A stretch of 64,000 bases of DNA from Candidatus Nanosynbacter sp. TM7-087 (GCF_022828365.1 NZ_JAJQJU010000001.1:248001-312000), one strand, 5' to 3'; positions 9,334 to 19,011 are shown, numbered from the stretch's first letter. The notes: generated from the sequence alone by a model not told the origin. Translations and numbers: made by a program.

Positions 9334-11645
9334 TGCGCGACTACTTGGACATTATTAAGCGGAATCTGCTCTCCCCTATTGTCGTGGTGATTTTTCTGTT
9401 GGCTGGCGCGTTGGTTTATGTTCGCGAATATCGTGATGCGTGGTTTATCTCGGTGGTGATTGTCGTGAATTCGACGATCGGCATTATTCAGGAGCTGAGA
9501 GCTAAGCGAGTTTTACGGCAATTGGAGTTGATGAGCGCGCCGAAAGCTAGATTGCTGAAAGACGGAAATGTTGTCGAGGTTGATTATGACGAGCTTAAGA
9601 TTGGCGATGAGATTCTTATTCAGGCTGGCGATGAACTACCGGCGGACGCGAAAGTTATCGAGTCAAAGGGGTTGGAGCTGAATGAAAGTATGTTGACTGG
9701 CGAGTCTGCGTCGATTGAAAAGAAGAATGGCGATGTCATGTTAGCGGCGACGACGGTTTTGGCTGGTGAAGGTGCGGCGCGAGTAATTGCGATTGGTGAC
9801 GACACGAAAGCTGGCGCGATTAGCCAAGTCCTGAAGCGTTACAAACCAGAACTCACGCCTCTGCAATTAGCGATTTGGCGCGCAATTTATTTCTTGACTT
9901 ACGGCGCAATTGTCCTGTCGCTACTCATTGCTATCGTCTATTATTTCTCTGGCGATAACGTCGTCGTCATCTTAAAAACCATCACTTCGGCAGCGGTTAC
10001 GGTCGTGCCGGAAGGTTTATTGTTGGCAAGCTCTCTGCTTTTGGCGTTCGGCTCGCTGCGACTAGCTCAGGCGAAAGTCTTGCCACAGAAATTGTCAGCA
10101 ATTGAAGCGATGGCACTTCTGAATTTGCTGGCCGTAGATAAAACAGGCACCTTGACTAGCGATGAAGTTACGCTTGAAAAAGTCGCGGCGTTCAGTAATA
10201 GGATTGGCTATTCAGACTCTGACATCGCCAGTTTTGCGGCGTTAATTGCTCATGAAACCAGCGGCGGAAATATCACTGGCCGTGCAATCTTGGCGGAAGC
10301 TACGTCGCCAAAAAATACGAAAGTTCTGGAAGTGATGGCGTTTTCGTCGGCGCGTAAAATGGCGGGTGTGAGGGCTGATATTGACAGTGAAATTCGGACG
10401 TTAATGATGGGCGCGCCAGAGTTTGTGTCGAAGTTGGCGCCAGTAGATAAGGAAGCTCAGAAGAAGCTGAATGATTGGGCTGACAATGGCTTACGCGTGC
10501 TGATGTTAGCTGAATTTTCGGATGATAAAACCAAATTGAAAGACTTGAAAAACGGCTCTGGAACGGCAATTGGTGCAGTTATTCTGCGCAACTCCCTGCG
10601 TCATGGCGTTGTTGAAACGGTGGATTTTTTGCAGCGCCAAGGCGTAACTATTCGCGTAATCTCTGGCGATAACCCGCGCACAGTTCAATACATCGCCAAG
10701 GAAGCTGGAATTAAACATCCAGAAAAGGCGATTTTAGGCGAAGATTTGGCGGCACTTAGCGAAGATGAATTTAATAAAGCGGCTGATACTTACACGATTT
10801 TCGCCAGAGTTTTGCCGGACCAAAAAGAGCGCTTAATCAATCGATTCCAGCAATCTGGCAAGTTCACTGGTATGGTTGGCGACGGCGTGAATGACGCTTT
10901 GGCGCTAAAAAAGGCGGACCTGGGCGTGGCAATGTACGCTGGCGCGCCGGCTTCTCGTCGAGTTTCTGACATTATATTGCTTAATAATTCATTCACTTCT
11001 CTGCCGATGGGAATGAAATTGGGAAATCAAATTATGCAAGCAATCGAAGTCATCGCTATTCTATTTTTCCATAAAATTATTTACGGCGTGACGCTTCTTC
11101 TTGCGACGATTCTCATCAATATGAATTATCCATATTCGCCGCGCCACATTACGTTTATGAATATTTTTCTGGTGACGATGCCGACGCTTATGTGGACGCT
11201 GTTTCCGCCAGTACCGAAGCATCGAATAAATCCGAAGAGATTCTGGCACGATACTTTGCTGGCTGTTACGCCGATTGCTTTAATTACTGGCGTGACTGTC
11301 GCGTTCACCTATTGGATTACTTCTGTTATGTTCCCTGGTCGCGCTGCAGAAGTCGCAACGATGACGGTGCTCACCGCGACTTTGTTTGGCGTATATTTGG
11401 TGTTCTTGGTGGGAATTATGCTGGACGTAGCTATCGATAAATCCGCCAAGCGCGCTCGCTTGCTTTATCTTCTGTCGGTGATTATTGTGGCGGCTGGAAG
11501 CTTTAGTTTTGGGTTCCTGCGCGACTTTTTTGATTTCACCGTGCCAAATTTGTTCATAATGTGGCCAGCAGCTGGCGCAATTGTCGTAGCGATGTTAGCC
11601 CAGCTATTCATTGCTCGCTGGGCTGGTCGGCGAATCGTTCGGTAG
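9333..11645 (+). CDS. Cation-transporting P-type ATPase, CtpE-like
   Basis: A 770-aa ion pump. The motifs are LTGES in the actuator domain, DKTGTLTSDE with the phosphorylated Asp, and GDGVNDALALKKADLG in the hinge. The M4 helix has VPEGLLLASS, as in calcium-type and CtpE-type pumps, and there is no N-terminal heavy-metal CxxC domain. Around eight to ten membrane segments are visible, including four or more after residue 560. I start at the ATG at 9333 (TAATG overlap with the previous gene) rather than an in-frame TTG at 9285. The transported ion cannot be read from the sequence; calcium is plausible by similarity to CtpE. Confidence 0.9.
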   Translation: MRDYLDIIKRNLLSPIVVVIFLLAGALVYVREYRDAWFISVVIVVNSTIGIIQELRAKRVLRQLELMSAPKARLLKDGNVVEVDYDELKIGDEILIQAGDELPADAKVIESKGLELNESMLTGESASIEKKNGDVMLAATTVLAGEGAARVIAIGDDTKAGAISQVLKRYKPELTPLQLAIWRAIYFLTYGAIVLSLLIAIVYYFSGDNVVVILKTITSAAVTVVPEGLLLASSLLLAFGSLRLAQAKVLPQKLSAIEAMALLNLLAVDKTGTLTSDEVTLEKVAAFSNRIGYSDSDIASFAALIAHETSGGNITGRAILAEATSPKNTKVLEVMAFSSARKMAGVRADIDSEIRTLMMGAPEFVSKLAPVDKEAQKKLNDWADNGLRVLMLAEFSDDKTKLKDLKNGSGTAIGAVILRNSLRHGVVETVDFLQRQGVTIRVISGDNPRTVQYIAKEAGIKHPEKAILGEDLAALSEDEFNKAADTYTIFARVLPDQKERLINRFQQSGKFTGMVGDGVNDALALKKADLGVAMYAGAPASRRVSDIILLNNSFTSLPMGMKLGNQIMQAIEVIAILFFHKIIYGVTLLLATILINMNYPYSPRHITFMNIFLVTMPTLMWTLFPPVPKHRINPKRFWHDTLLAVTPIALITGVTVAFTYWITSVMFPGRAAEVATMTVLTATLFGVYLVFLVGIMLDVAIDKSAKRARLLYLLSVIIVAAGSFSFGFLRDFFDFTVPNLFIMWPAAGAIVVAMLAQLFIARWAGRRIVR

Positions 11646-11653
11646 TAACTTGT

Positions 11654-12031
11654 CTATCTATTCAGTAATTTGCCAAAAACGAGATATCCTATAGTCCAGA
11701 AAACGCAACCGCATAGTAAAAATATTCCGAATACTTTCAAATAGTCTGCGAACGAGCTTAACTCGTACCAACCACTTATTAATAAACAAGGGAAAATTGT
11801 CAATATCATGATGACGAAATGTATGGCAGATTGCTTAAGTAGTGACCATTTTTTAATGTCGTATATTACAGATGCGGCTGCAACTATGGATATTATGACG
11901 CCAGTTAAGAATGTTCCCTTAGTTTGTGACGGGTCAATTTTTTGATATGCCATTATGAGAGCTAATGTCGACATTATAACAAAAGGAATAATTCCTCTAA
12001 ATGTAGCTTGCTTTAATATTCTAGTCTTCAT
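11654..12031 (-). CDS. DUF3021 family membrane protein
   Basis: A 125-aa protein with four hydrophobic segments. The stretch SVIYDIKKWSLLKQSAIHFVIM followed by a Gly-Trp (ISGWYE) matches the DUF3021 pattern. Its role is unknown; in Firmicutes such genes often neighbour LytTR regulators, but here it follows an RNA methyltransferase by only 2 nt and is probably cotranscribed with it. Confidence 0.75.
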   Translation of the reverse strand: MKTRILKQATFRGIIPFVIMSTLALIMAYQKIDPSQTKGTFLTGVIISIVAAASVIYDIKKWSLLKQSAIHFVIMILTIFPCLLISGWYELSSFADYLKVFGIFLLCGCVFWTIGYLVFGKLLNR

Positions 12032-12033
12032 GG

Positions 12034-13353
12034 CTATAGATTACGCTTTCTATCCAAAACCACAAGATGCTCAATATGCGGCGTCCTCGGGAAGAAATTG
12101 TAGCCTTGATGATGCACGATTTCATATTTTTCCTGAAGTAGGCTGACGTCTCGCGCTTGCGTGACTGGATTGCAACTCAGATAAATAATCCGAGGCGGCT
12201 CAGTTTCCAGTAGTCGATTAGTAACGTCCGCGTGAAGTCCAGCACGCGGCGGATCAACGATGACAATTTGCTCGCCAGTTATATATTCCAGAGATTTTTC
12301 GCTTGGCGCCAAAATCGCCTTGGCATTCGGTCGATTCAGCTTGGCAATATTCCTCTGCATCTCCGTAACGGCATGTTCGTTAATTTCCACGAGTGTCACG
12401 TCATCGCCTCCAATTGTCAAACCAATTGTCCCAACTCCAGAATAAAGGTCAAGAGTCGGCATTTTTTTATTGCAATTGATCCACGCTTTCATATCGCTCA
12501 AGGCTTTTTCGTAAACGGGAATGTTGACTTGGAAAAATCCTTCGCAAGCGTAGTTGAAGGCGACGCCTAAAATCGTGTCGCTTAGTGTCGTGTTGCCGAA
12601 TTTCTCTAAGCGTTCGGTGATTCTGCTGGCTGGGCTTTTGGGGTCGGAATAGATTATTTCGCCACCTTTGGCTGATAATAATTTGGCTTCATCGTCGGAA
12701 ATCAGGCTTTCTATCTTATCTTTTATGTACAATTGCCAGACGGCGTTTCCCTGCTGATCTGAACGAATTAAGAGGGTTTTTAATTGACGAGCAGTGACTG
12801 GCTTTATCCTTAATAGGTCGCGGATTTCAATTGCCAATTTATTTATGCTCGGATGCGCCAAGCTGGTTCCGTCAACGATGACTTTTCCCTTACCGCCACG
12901 CTTGAAAAACGCCAAGTCCAGAGTTTCTTTTGTACTATTTTCTGTTGTGTCGCCAAACCAACTGAACTCAACTTTATTGCGATAATTAAATTCCACGCCG
13001 TCGGAAAATATGTTAATTTTCCCAGGTAGAGTGACGTTGTGAAGTGAAAAAGCCTCTTCGATTAGCGACGCTTTGTACGATTGCTCGCTGAACATCGGCA
13101 TTATTTGCCAAGGACTGGTGCTTAAATAGCTATTTTCATCCTTCGGCGTAATTCGCTCTGGACTTTTCTCGATAATTTCCGTCACTATTCCTTCGACGAA
13201 GTGTGATTTTTTCTTTGTCACGCGAATCGTTACAAGTTCTTTCGGCAGCCCTCCCCAGACGAACGCTTTGCGGCCGTCGTCAAGTGTCCCGATGGCTTGT
13301 CCGCCACCAACGATTTTTTCCAATCTTAAAGTCTCAAAAATTTGTTTTCTCAT
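12034..13353 (-). CDS. RNA m5U methyltransferase, RlmD/TrmA family
   Basis: A 439-aa S-adenosylmethionine-dependent uracil-5 methyltransferase for 23S rRNA or tRNA. An N-terminal TRAM-like beta-barrel (residues 1-60) comes before LDLYSGVGTIGL (SAM binding), VIVDPPRAGLH, and YLSCNPVTQARD with the catalytic Cys. The four-cysteine iron-sulfur site found in E. coli RlmD is not evident, as in Gram-positive homologues. Substrate (U1939, U747 or tRNA U54) cannot be assigned from sequence. TATAAT lies 8 nt before the ATG, suggesting a leaderless mRNA. Confidence 0.88.
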   Translation of the reverse strand: MRKQIFETLRLEKIVGGGQAIGTLDDGRKAFVWGGLPKELVTIRVTKKKSHFVEGIVTEIIEKSPERITPKDENSYLSTSPWQIMPMFSEQSYKASLIEEAFSLHNVTLPGKINIFSDGVEFNYRNKVEFSWFGDTTENSTKETLDLAFFKRGGKGKVIVDGTSLAHPSINKLAIEIRDLLRIKPVTARQLKTLLIRSDQQGNAVWQLYIKDKIESLISDDEAKLLSAKGGEIIYSDPKSPASRITERLEKFGNTTLSDTILGVAFNYACEGFFQVNIPVYEKALSDMKAWINCNKKMPTLDLYSGVGTIGLTIGGDDVTLVEINEHAVTEMQRNIAKLNRPNAKAILAPSEKSLEYITGEQIVIVDPPRAGLHADVTNRLLETEPPRIIYLSCNPVTQARDVSLLQEKYEIVHHQGYNFFPRTPHIEHLVVLDRKRNL

Positions 13354-13426
13354 TAGGTTATATTATATCAGGATGTGTGGATTTTTTCTGTCTGGCGTGC
13401 TATAATCGTCATTGTCCTGGCAATAG

Positions 13427-13501
13427 TGGGACGTCGCCAAGTGGTAAGGCACTGGGTTTTGGTCCCAGCATTCGCAGGTTCGAATCCTGCCGTCCCAGCC
13501 A
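13427..13501 (+). tRNA. tRNA-Gln (anticodon TTG)
   Basis: Acceptor stem TGGGACG/CGTCCCA, discriminator G and encoded CCA. The anticodon arm CTGGG-TTTTGGT-CCCAG gives anticodon TTG, and the T-arm is GCAGG-TTCGAAT-CCTGC. TATAAT at 13401-13406 serves as the -10. Confidence 0.96.
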
Positions 13502-13522
13502 AATTTGAACAGACATAAACAG

Positions 13523-13538
13523 TCGCTCTTTTGGGCGA
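13523..13538 (+). terminator. Terminator after tRNA-Gln
   Basis: TCGCTC pairs with GGGCGA (one T-G pair) around a TTTT loop, followed by TTTTTTGTTTTT. Confidence 0.8.
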
Positions 13539-13594
13539 TTTTTTGTTTTTATATTAAATTTCAGAAACGGAATAAAATGCTATTAAAATAAAAA

Positions 13595-13618
13595 AGTCCC
13601 CATTCGCTAGTGAGGACT
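13595..13618 (-). terminator. Terminator of greA
   Basis: On the minus strand AGTCCTC pairs with GGGGACT with one wobble and is followed by TTTTTTATTTT. Confidence 0.75.
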
Positions 13619-13643
13619 AAACTGTCGTGGTGGACAATTGAGA

Positions 13644-14102
13644 TTAGCTAATGTTGATAACCTGTAGCTGCTTGGTCGCCAAGCCGTTTTTCCAGGAAAC
13701 AGTTTCGGATTTCTTGTGATTTAGCAAGCTTTTTCCCAACGGACTATCCACGGAAATTCGCCCGTCCAGAGGGTTTGCCTCCATGCTGTGAACTAGCGTA
13801 TAGCGGAAAATTTTTCCCTGTTGATCCACCAAATCCACGACTGAGCCAATAGCAATTTTCAATCGATCACGTTTTCTTGTCAGCGGCTTGGCGTGACGTA
13901 AAATATCCTTCTTCGTAAAGATTTTTGATTGAATATTTTCCAGTTGCGTAATTACATCGTTGCGGCGTAATTTGTCATCACGTGATTTGGCGCGCCCAAT
14001 TTCCTTCAATTCCAACGTAAGCGCTTTCTCTGAAATCTCTAGTCCAGAAATTTCTTTCTGAAGCTCTTTAAATCCTTTTTTGCTTAAAAATGTTGTACTC
14101 AT
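13644..14102 (-). CDS. greA: GreA/GreB family transcript cleavage factor
   Basis: A 152-aa protein. An N-terminal coiled coil (residues 1-75) begins FLSKKGFKELQKEISGLE, and a C-terminal FKBP-like domain contains IGSVVDLVDQQGKIFRYTLV and SPLGKSLLNHKKSETV. It binds the RNA polymerase secondary channel and restarts backtracked complexes. The tip of the coiled coil, where two acidic residues normally act, reads AKSRDDKLR and keeps two Asp. I start at the ATG at 14102, which follows a GGGGAAG site. An in-frame extension upstream has no support. Confidence 0.88.
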   Translation of the reverse strand: MSTTFLSKKGFKELQKEISGLEISEKALTLELKEIGRAKSRDDKLRRNDVITQLENIQSKIFTKKDILRHAKPLTRKRDRLKIAIGSVVDLVDQQGKIFRYTLVHSMEANPLDGRISVDSPLGKSLLNHKKSETVSWKNGLATKQLQVINIS

Positions 14103-14178
14103 ACTTCCCCTTTCGGATCGGCAATTTGCCAATCAACAATCCTATTACAACATCTAATTCTGAAAAATAGCTGAAAAT

Positions 14179-15129
14179 TTACAGAATCGGCAAGGAAATT
14201 GTGAAAATGGTTGAGTTTTTCGAGGTGCTAACAGAGATTTGCCCGCCTAGCGCTTTTGTCAATTGCTCCGCTAATGGCAATCCTAACCCGTAGCCTTTCG
14301 TCTGTTGATTGCCGCGGAAAAATCGCTCAAAAACGTGTGGTAGAGTTTGTTGTGAAATTGTGCCGTCGTTGATGAAGTTGACGGTAATATTTTGTTTCGA
14401 TGGAATGATGCAAATTTTTACCACAGAATTTTTTGGGCTATGTTTCAATGAATTGTCGAGCAAAATCGCGCACAATTCTCGCGTCGCGGTGTGATGAAGC
14501 GGAATATTTATGTGTTCTGGGCAATTCATTTTAACTCGCGCTTCGGCTTTCCGTTCGCGGATGAGTTCGGATATCAATTCCGTCAAGTTAAAACTTTTGT
14601 CTTCCAGTGCCAACTTATTTTCCGTTCGCGACAGTTCCAAAAGCATTGCTGTAAGCTCAGTCAACTTATTTATTTCCTCCAAATTGCTTTCCAGAGTTTC
14701 TGTAAGTTCCGCCTTATTCGCCTTCTGATTTTTTAACGCAAATTCAGTTTCTGCTTTCATAATTGCCAAAGGAGTTCGGAGCTGATGGCTGGCATTGGCG
14801 ACAAATCGCGATTGAGCTTTGTGGGCAGTTTCTATCGGTCGCAAAGTAATTTTTGCCAATAAATATGAACACCAACCGCCAGCGAGCAAAACGATAAGAT
14901 TTATATAGCCCAAACTAATCAAAAGATTTCGAGTTGAATTATCTATTCTTTCCGACAAATTGATTGCAGGAAAATCGCCCTTCCTTTGAACGATAATTTT
15001 ATGAATTTGCGCATCAACTTCCGAGCGTGCCACCTGAAAAATAATGCTACTAAACAGCAAACTGACAATCATCAAAATCATCAAATACCAGCCCGCCAAC
15101 TTAATTGTTGCTGAAGTAAAAATTTTCAT
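14179..15129 (-). CDS. Sensor histidine kinase
   Basis: A 316-aa membrane kinase. TM1 is near residues 13-33, a short extracytoplasmic loop follows and TM2 lies near residues 70-90. The H-box NASHQLRTPLAIMKAE carries the phosphorylated His, and the ATPase domain has LLDNSLKHSP (N-box) and KGYGLGLPLAEQL (G-box). Its start overlaps the response regulator stop by 4 nt (ATGA), so the pair is translationally coupled. The pair is divergent from an ABC exporter, which is a likely target. Confidence 0.92.
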   Translation of the reverse strand: MKIFTSATIKLAGWYLMILMIVSLLFSSIIFQVARSEVDAQIHKIIVQRKGDFPAINLSERIDNSTRNLLISLGYINLIVLLAGGWCSYLLAKITLRPIETAHKAQSRFVANASHQLRTPLAIMKAETEFALKNQKANKAELTETLESNLEEINKLTELTAMLLELSRTENKLALEDKSFNLTELISELIRERKAEARVKMNCPEHINIPLHHTATRELCAILLDNSLKHSPKNSVVKICIIPSKQNITVNFINDGTISQQTLPHVFERFFRGNQQTKGYGLGLPLAEQLTKALGGQISVSTSKNSTIFTISLPIL

Positions 15130-15794
15130 GATTCAATCCTATAACCGAAGCCGCGCACGGTTTTTATTAATTGCTTTTTGAATGGTTTATCGATTTTTTG
15201 GCGCAGATTTTTTATGTATGCCTCGACATTATTCGGCAAAATATCAGCGTCAAAATCCCAAACGTGATCAATCAGCGTTTCTTTACTGAGAATCTGATTT
15301 GGATGTTGCATCAAATATTCCAGCAGCGCATACTCTTTGCTTGTGAGGTCGATAATTTTTCCTGCGCGAGTTACTGTCTGCTGTTGCTTGTCAATTCTCA
15401 AATCGTCAATTTGCAGAACGTCTGGTTGGCTAATCGGTGGGCGACGAAGCAAAGCTCGTACTCGCGCCAACAGCTCGTCAATTGCAAAAGGCTTAGTCAA
15501 ATAATCATCAGCGCCCACGTCCAACCCGAGCGTTTTATCTTCGGTTGTGCTCAGCGCCGTTAGAAACAGAATTGGCATATTTTTCCCATTTTCTCGCAGC
15601 TTTTTAACAATCTCTGTGCCTTCTAATCCCGGCAGCATTCGATCAACAATCAACAAATCATACGGCTGACTATTCGCCAAATTAAAGCCCTCTTCTCCGT
15701 CGTACGCCGCATCAACCGCGTATTTTTCGCGCTTCAAAGATTCGGTTATGACCCTCGCAATTTTTCGTTCGTCCTCAATAACCAACAGTCGCAT
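15126..15794 (-). CDS. OmpR/PhoB-type response regulator
   Basis: A 222-aa protein. The receiver domain (residues 1-120) has the acidic pair EDE, the phosphoacceptor in LLIVDRMLPG and the Lys in DDYLTKPFAI. The C-terminal winged helix has LTSKEYALLEYLMQHPNQILSKE and GFGYRIE. It should bind DNA upstream of its targets when phosphorylated by the kinase at 14179-15129. TATAAT lies 6 nt before the ATG in the 63-bp divergent region shared with the ABC operon, so autoregulation and control of the exporter are both plausible. Confidence 0.95.
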   Translation of the reverse strand: MRLLVIEDERKIARVITESLKREKYAVDAAYDGEEGFNLANSQPYDLLIVDRMLPGLEGTEIVKKLRENGKNMPILFLTALSTTEDKTLGLDVGADDYLTKPFAIDELLARVRALLRRPPISQPDVLQIDDLRIDKQQQTVTRAGKIIDLTSKEYALLEYLMQHPNQILSKETLIDHVWDFDADILPNNVEAYIKNLRQKIDKPFKKQLIKTVRGFGYRIES

Positions 15795-15857
15795 ATTTAT
15801 ATTATATCTTTTTTCCCGCGCTAAGTGTTATAATTTTATTTAAAGAAAAGGAGGCGT

Positions 15858-16607
15858 ATGCCAGGTAATAAAAAAATGGTTGAGATTCGTCATTTTAAGA
15901 TGAGTTTCGGTGATAAAACTGTCATTAAAGATCTGAGTTTCGATGTTTTTCGCGGCGAAGTTTTTGGTTTTTTGGGAAGTAATGGTTCGGGAAAAACTAC
16001 GACGTTGCGCGCATTGTTGGGACTATACCAGCCGACCGCGGGCGATTTATTGATAAACGGCAAGCCATATTCGGTGGAGAGCCAGATTCGCCTCGGATAT
16101 CTTCCTGAGGAACGCGGCTTGTATAAAAAAGAAAAAGTCTTAGACGTGATGCTTTACTTTGGTCAATTGAAAGGCTTGAGTCGCAAAGAAGCTAAGGATT
16201 TTTCTATGAAGTTTTTGGAGCGTGTCAATTTGAGCGACAAGGCTAATACGCAACTTGATAAATTATCTGGCGGACAGCAACAGAAGATTCAGCTTGGCGT
16301 AACGATTATGGGCGATCCAGAACTACTGATTATGGACGAGCCAGCCAAAGGTTTTGATCCGGTGAATCGCCGTTTGCTGATGAATATAATTGAGGAGCAG
16401 CGAAAAGCTGGCGCGACAATTATTTACGTTACACACCAGATGGAGGAAGTTGAAAGACTGTGCGACCGCTTGATTTTATTGAAGGACGGTCAAGCGGCGG
16501 CATACGGCACATTGGAAGAAGTGAAAAAACAATTTGGTGGCGCGTCAATGGACGACATTTTTGTTCAAGTTTACGGCGGCGAAGCGAAGGAGTTGAGTGA
16601 TGAGTAA
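15858..16607 (+). CDS. ABC exporter ATP-binding protein, NatA-like
   Basis: A 249-aa ATPase. Walker A GSNGSGKTT lies near residue 41, the signature LSGGQQQKIQ near residue 138, Walker B LLIMDEPAKG near residue 157 and the switch His in VTHQ near residue 192. AAGGAGG lies 5 nt before the ATG. It pairs with the permease at 16600. Divergent from the two-component genes, with a TATAAT at about 15829. Confidence 0.93.
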   Translation: MPGNKKMVEIRHFKMSFGDKTVIKDLSFDVFRGEVFGFLGSNGSGKTTTLRALLGLYQPTAGDLLINGKPYSVESQIRLGYLPEERGLYKKEKVLDVMLYFGQLKGLSRKEAKDFSMKFLERVNLSDKANTQLDKLSGGQQQKIQLGVTIMGDPELLIMDEPAKGFDPVNRRLLMNIIEEQRKAGATIIYVTHQMEEVERLCDRLILLKDGQAAAYGTLEEVKKQFGGASMDDIFVQVYGGEAKELSDE

Positions 16608-17832
16608 AATGCATAATTTGGGGACGGTTTTCAAATTTGAAACGCTTAGAACGCTGAAGAAACCAACATTTTGGTTGACGGCCTTGGGATTCCCTTTGTT
16701 GATTGGCGTGCTGTATGGCATTATGTTTTGGTCGCAAAGCACGACTATTGAAGCGTCAAAAAATCTGGAAAAGCAAGAATTTTCACTGGAAGTCACGGAC
16801 GATTCGAAGTTAGTGAAGCCAGAATTACTGACGGCAATTAAAGCCAAAACCGCCAAATCGAAAGAATCTGGAATTGACGACGTAAAAAATAATAAGGTTG
16901 ATGCGTATGTTTATTTTCCAAAGGATTTGAGCAAGCAAAAGGTCGAAGTTTACGGTAAAGATGTTGGGTTATTCCAAAACGGAAAATACGGCGCGGTGGC
17001 GCAGAGTTTGTTAAGTCAATCGGTGGCAAGTGATGTCAGCCCGGCTCAGGTCGCAATTTTACGCGACAAAGTTCAATTGTCATCAACCACATATCTGGAC
17101 GGAAAAGAGCACGGCGGCATCAATGAGATGATTGTGCCGGGAATGTTTTTGGCTATTTTGTTCATTCTCATCAGTATTTTTGGCAATCAAATGCTCATTA
17201 GCACCACCGAGGAAAAAGAAAATCGCACGGTTGAAATGTTGCTTACGACCGTTAAAACCGACACTTTGATTACGGGTAAAATTCTGTCTTTGATGGTTCT
17301 GGCTTTGATTCAGATTTTGGTGATTGTTTTGCCGGTTTTGGCGGGCTATTTGGCATTTGGCTCGAAGTTGCAATTGCCTAATCTAGACTTGAGTACGCTT
17401 GTGTTTGACCCTGTGAGGATTGGTCTGGCGATCATAATTTTCTCCGCCAGCTTCACTTTATTTACTGGAATGCTGGTAACTTTGGGCGCGATGATGCCGA
17501 CCGCCAAAGAAGCCAGCCAGTGGTTTGGAATTGTGATTATGCTATTCATTGGTCCATTTTACGGAATCACGGCGTTCGTCTCCTTCCCTGATTATTTCTT
17601 CGTTAAGTTCTTATCGCTATTTCCATTCACTGCGCCGATTCCATTATTACTACGCAACGCCATAGGCAATTTACCAATTTGGGAAGCTTTGCTCGGTACG
17701 GCAATTTTGGTCGCTACAGCGGTGTTTGTTATGTGGCTATCGGTGCGCGTTTTCCGATACGGCGCGATGTCTTATGATAGTAAATTATCTCTGTCGGCGT
17801 TGCGGACACGCCGAAAAGCTGGTAAAGTTTAA
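16600..17832 (+). CDS. ABC-2 type permease, NatB-like
   Basis: A 410-aa membrane subunit of the exporter. TM1 is near residues 22-42, a large extracytoplasmic domain spans residues 45-180, and then there are five hydrophobic segments with EEKENRTVEMLLTTVKTDTLI in the coupling region. The start overlaps the ATPase gene stop by 8 nt. I use the ATG at 16600 because AAGGAG ends 7 nt before it; an adjoining GTG at 16597 is possible. The substrate is unknown; sodium or peptide-antibiotic export is typical of the family. Confidence 0.9.
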   Translation: MSKMHNLGTVFKFETLRTLKKPTFWLTALGFPLLIGVLYGIMFWSQSTTIEASKNLEKQEFSLEVTDDSKLVKPELLTAIKAKTAKSKESGIDDVKNNKVDAYVYFPKDLSKQKVEVYGKDVGLFQNGKYGAVAQSLLSQSVASDVSPAQVAILRDKVQLSSTTYLDGKEHGGINEMIVPGMFLAILFILISIFGNQMLISTTEEKENRTVEMLLTTVKTDTLITGKILSLMVLALIQILVIVLPVLAGYLAFGSKLQLPNLDLSTLVFDPVRIGLAIIIFSASFTLFTGMLVTLGAMMPTAKEASQWFGIVIMLFIGPFYGITAFVSFPDYFFVKFLSLFPFTAPIPLLLRNAIGNLPIWEALLGTAILVATAVFVMWLSVRVFRYGAMSYDSKLSLSALRTRRKAGKV

Positions 17833-17834
17833 TT

Positions 17835-18968
17835 ATGAAAGTACGTATAGAGATAGACACAAAAACATTTGTGCGATTTTGGCTGGTCGTGATGGGCTTT
17901 GGTCTGGCTGGTTTGGCAATTTATTCCGCAAAGGACGCGCTGGTTCTGCTGGGGATTTCCCTGTTTTTGGCGTTGGCGTTGAATCGTCCAGTTGCGGCAA
18001 TTGCTAAGAAGCTTCCTGGGAAAAGTCGATTAGGCGGCACGGCGCTGGCGTACACGACGCTGGTTTTGCTTTTGGGTTGTGTGATCTGGTTTGTTATTCC
18101 GCCAATCGTCCAGCAATCTGCCAAATTTGTCGAGAGCGTCCCGAGTATAATCGACCAAGCAAGTTCACAGTGGCGTGGTGTCAACGATTTTATTGATAAG
18201 AATAATTTGCGCCCGCAGGTCGATTCGATGATGGAAAACATTAAGCAGCAATCTTCGTCTTGGGCTACGAGCGTCGGCACTAATTTATTGTCCAGTGTTG
18301 GTTCTTTGGCGTCGTTCTTAGGATCGTTGTTCTTGGTGTTGGTGCTATCATTCCTGATGCTTCTCGAGGGTCCAACTTGGGTGAAGCGTTTGTGGGGATT
18401 GTACAACGACGAAGAAAAAATGGAGCGTCATAAGAAGCTGGTTGGCCGAATGTATAACGTGGTCACGGGTTATGTTTCTGGACAATTGACGGTTTCTGGA
18501 ATCGATGCGATATTATCAGGTTTCGTGGTGTTTGTGCTGAGTTTGACATTCCCTGTCATAAATTCCAATTTGGCAATGCTCACCGTTATGGTAACATTTG
18601 TGTTGACGCTAATTCCGATGTTTGGTGCAACGATAGCAGGTGCTTTAATTTCACTCTTGCTATTCTTTAACAATATGACAGCTGGAGTTATTTACGCAAT
18701 TTATTTCGTGATTTACCAACAGATTGAGAATAACTTTGTTTCTCCTTCTATCCAATCAAAGAAGGTTGAGTTGTCGGCTCTGACTGTCTTGGTCGCAGTG
18801 ACAATTGGTTTGTATGTTGGTGGTCTATTGGGCGGTTTGGTTGCTATTCCAGCCGCTGGCGTCGTGAAAGTTTTGTTGGATAATTACTTGGAGCAAGCCA
18901 AGTCTAAGCGTGTTGAAAGCGAAAAACCTCTTAATAAATTAGTTAAGAAATTGAAGAACGAAGATTAA
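17835..18968 (+). CDS. AI-2E family transporter
   Basis: A 377-aa membrane protein with about eight membrane segments. A first hydrophobic pair is followed by a soluble helical part (QSAKFVESVPSIIDQASSQWRGV), then the conserved block VSGQLTVSGIDAILSGFVVFVL and QQIENNFVSPSIQSKKVELSAL, both typical of the YdbI/PerM/TqsA family. Members export autoinducer-2 or act as sodium/proton antiporters, and the substrate here is unknown. It follows the ABC permease by 2 nt and is likely cotranscribed. Confidence 0.9.
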   Translation: MKVRIEIDTKTFVRFWLVVMGFGLAGLAIYSAKDALVLLGISLFLALALNRPVAAIAKKLPGKSRLGGTALAYTTLVLLLGCVIWFVIPPIVQQSAKFVESVPSIIDQASSQWRGVNDFIDKNNLRPQVDSMMENIKQQSSSWATSVGTNLLSSVGSLASFLGSLFLVLVLSFLMLLEGPTWVKRLWGLYNDEEKMERHKKLVGRMYNVVTGYVSGQLTVSGIDAILSGFVVFVLSLTFPVINSNLAMLTVMVTFVLTLIPMFGATIAGALISLLLFFNNMTAGVIYAIYFVIYQQIENNFVSPSIQSKKVELSALTVLVAVTIGLYVGGLLGGLVAIPAAGVVKVLLDNYLEQAKSKRVESEKPLNKLVKKLKNED

Positions 18969-18986
18969 TTAGCGCGAAATAAAAAT

Positions 18987-19011
18987 ATAGCCCGTTGAAT
19001 CTAGCGGGCTA
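18987..19011. terminator. Bidirectional terminator between AI-2E gene and cysS
   Basis: ATAGCCCG pairs with CGGGCTAT around a 9-nt loop. The minus-strand side is followed by ATATTTTTATTT, and the stem includes the cysS stop codon. Confidence 0.8.
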
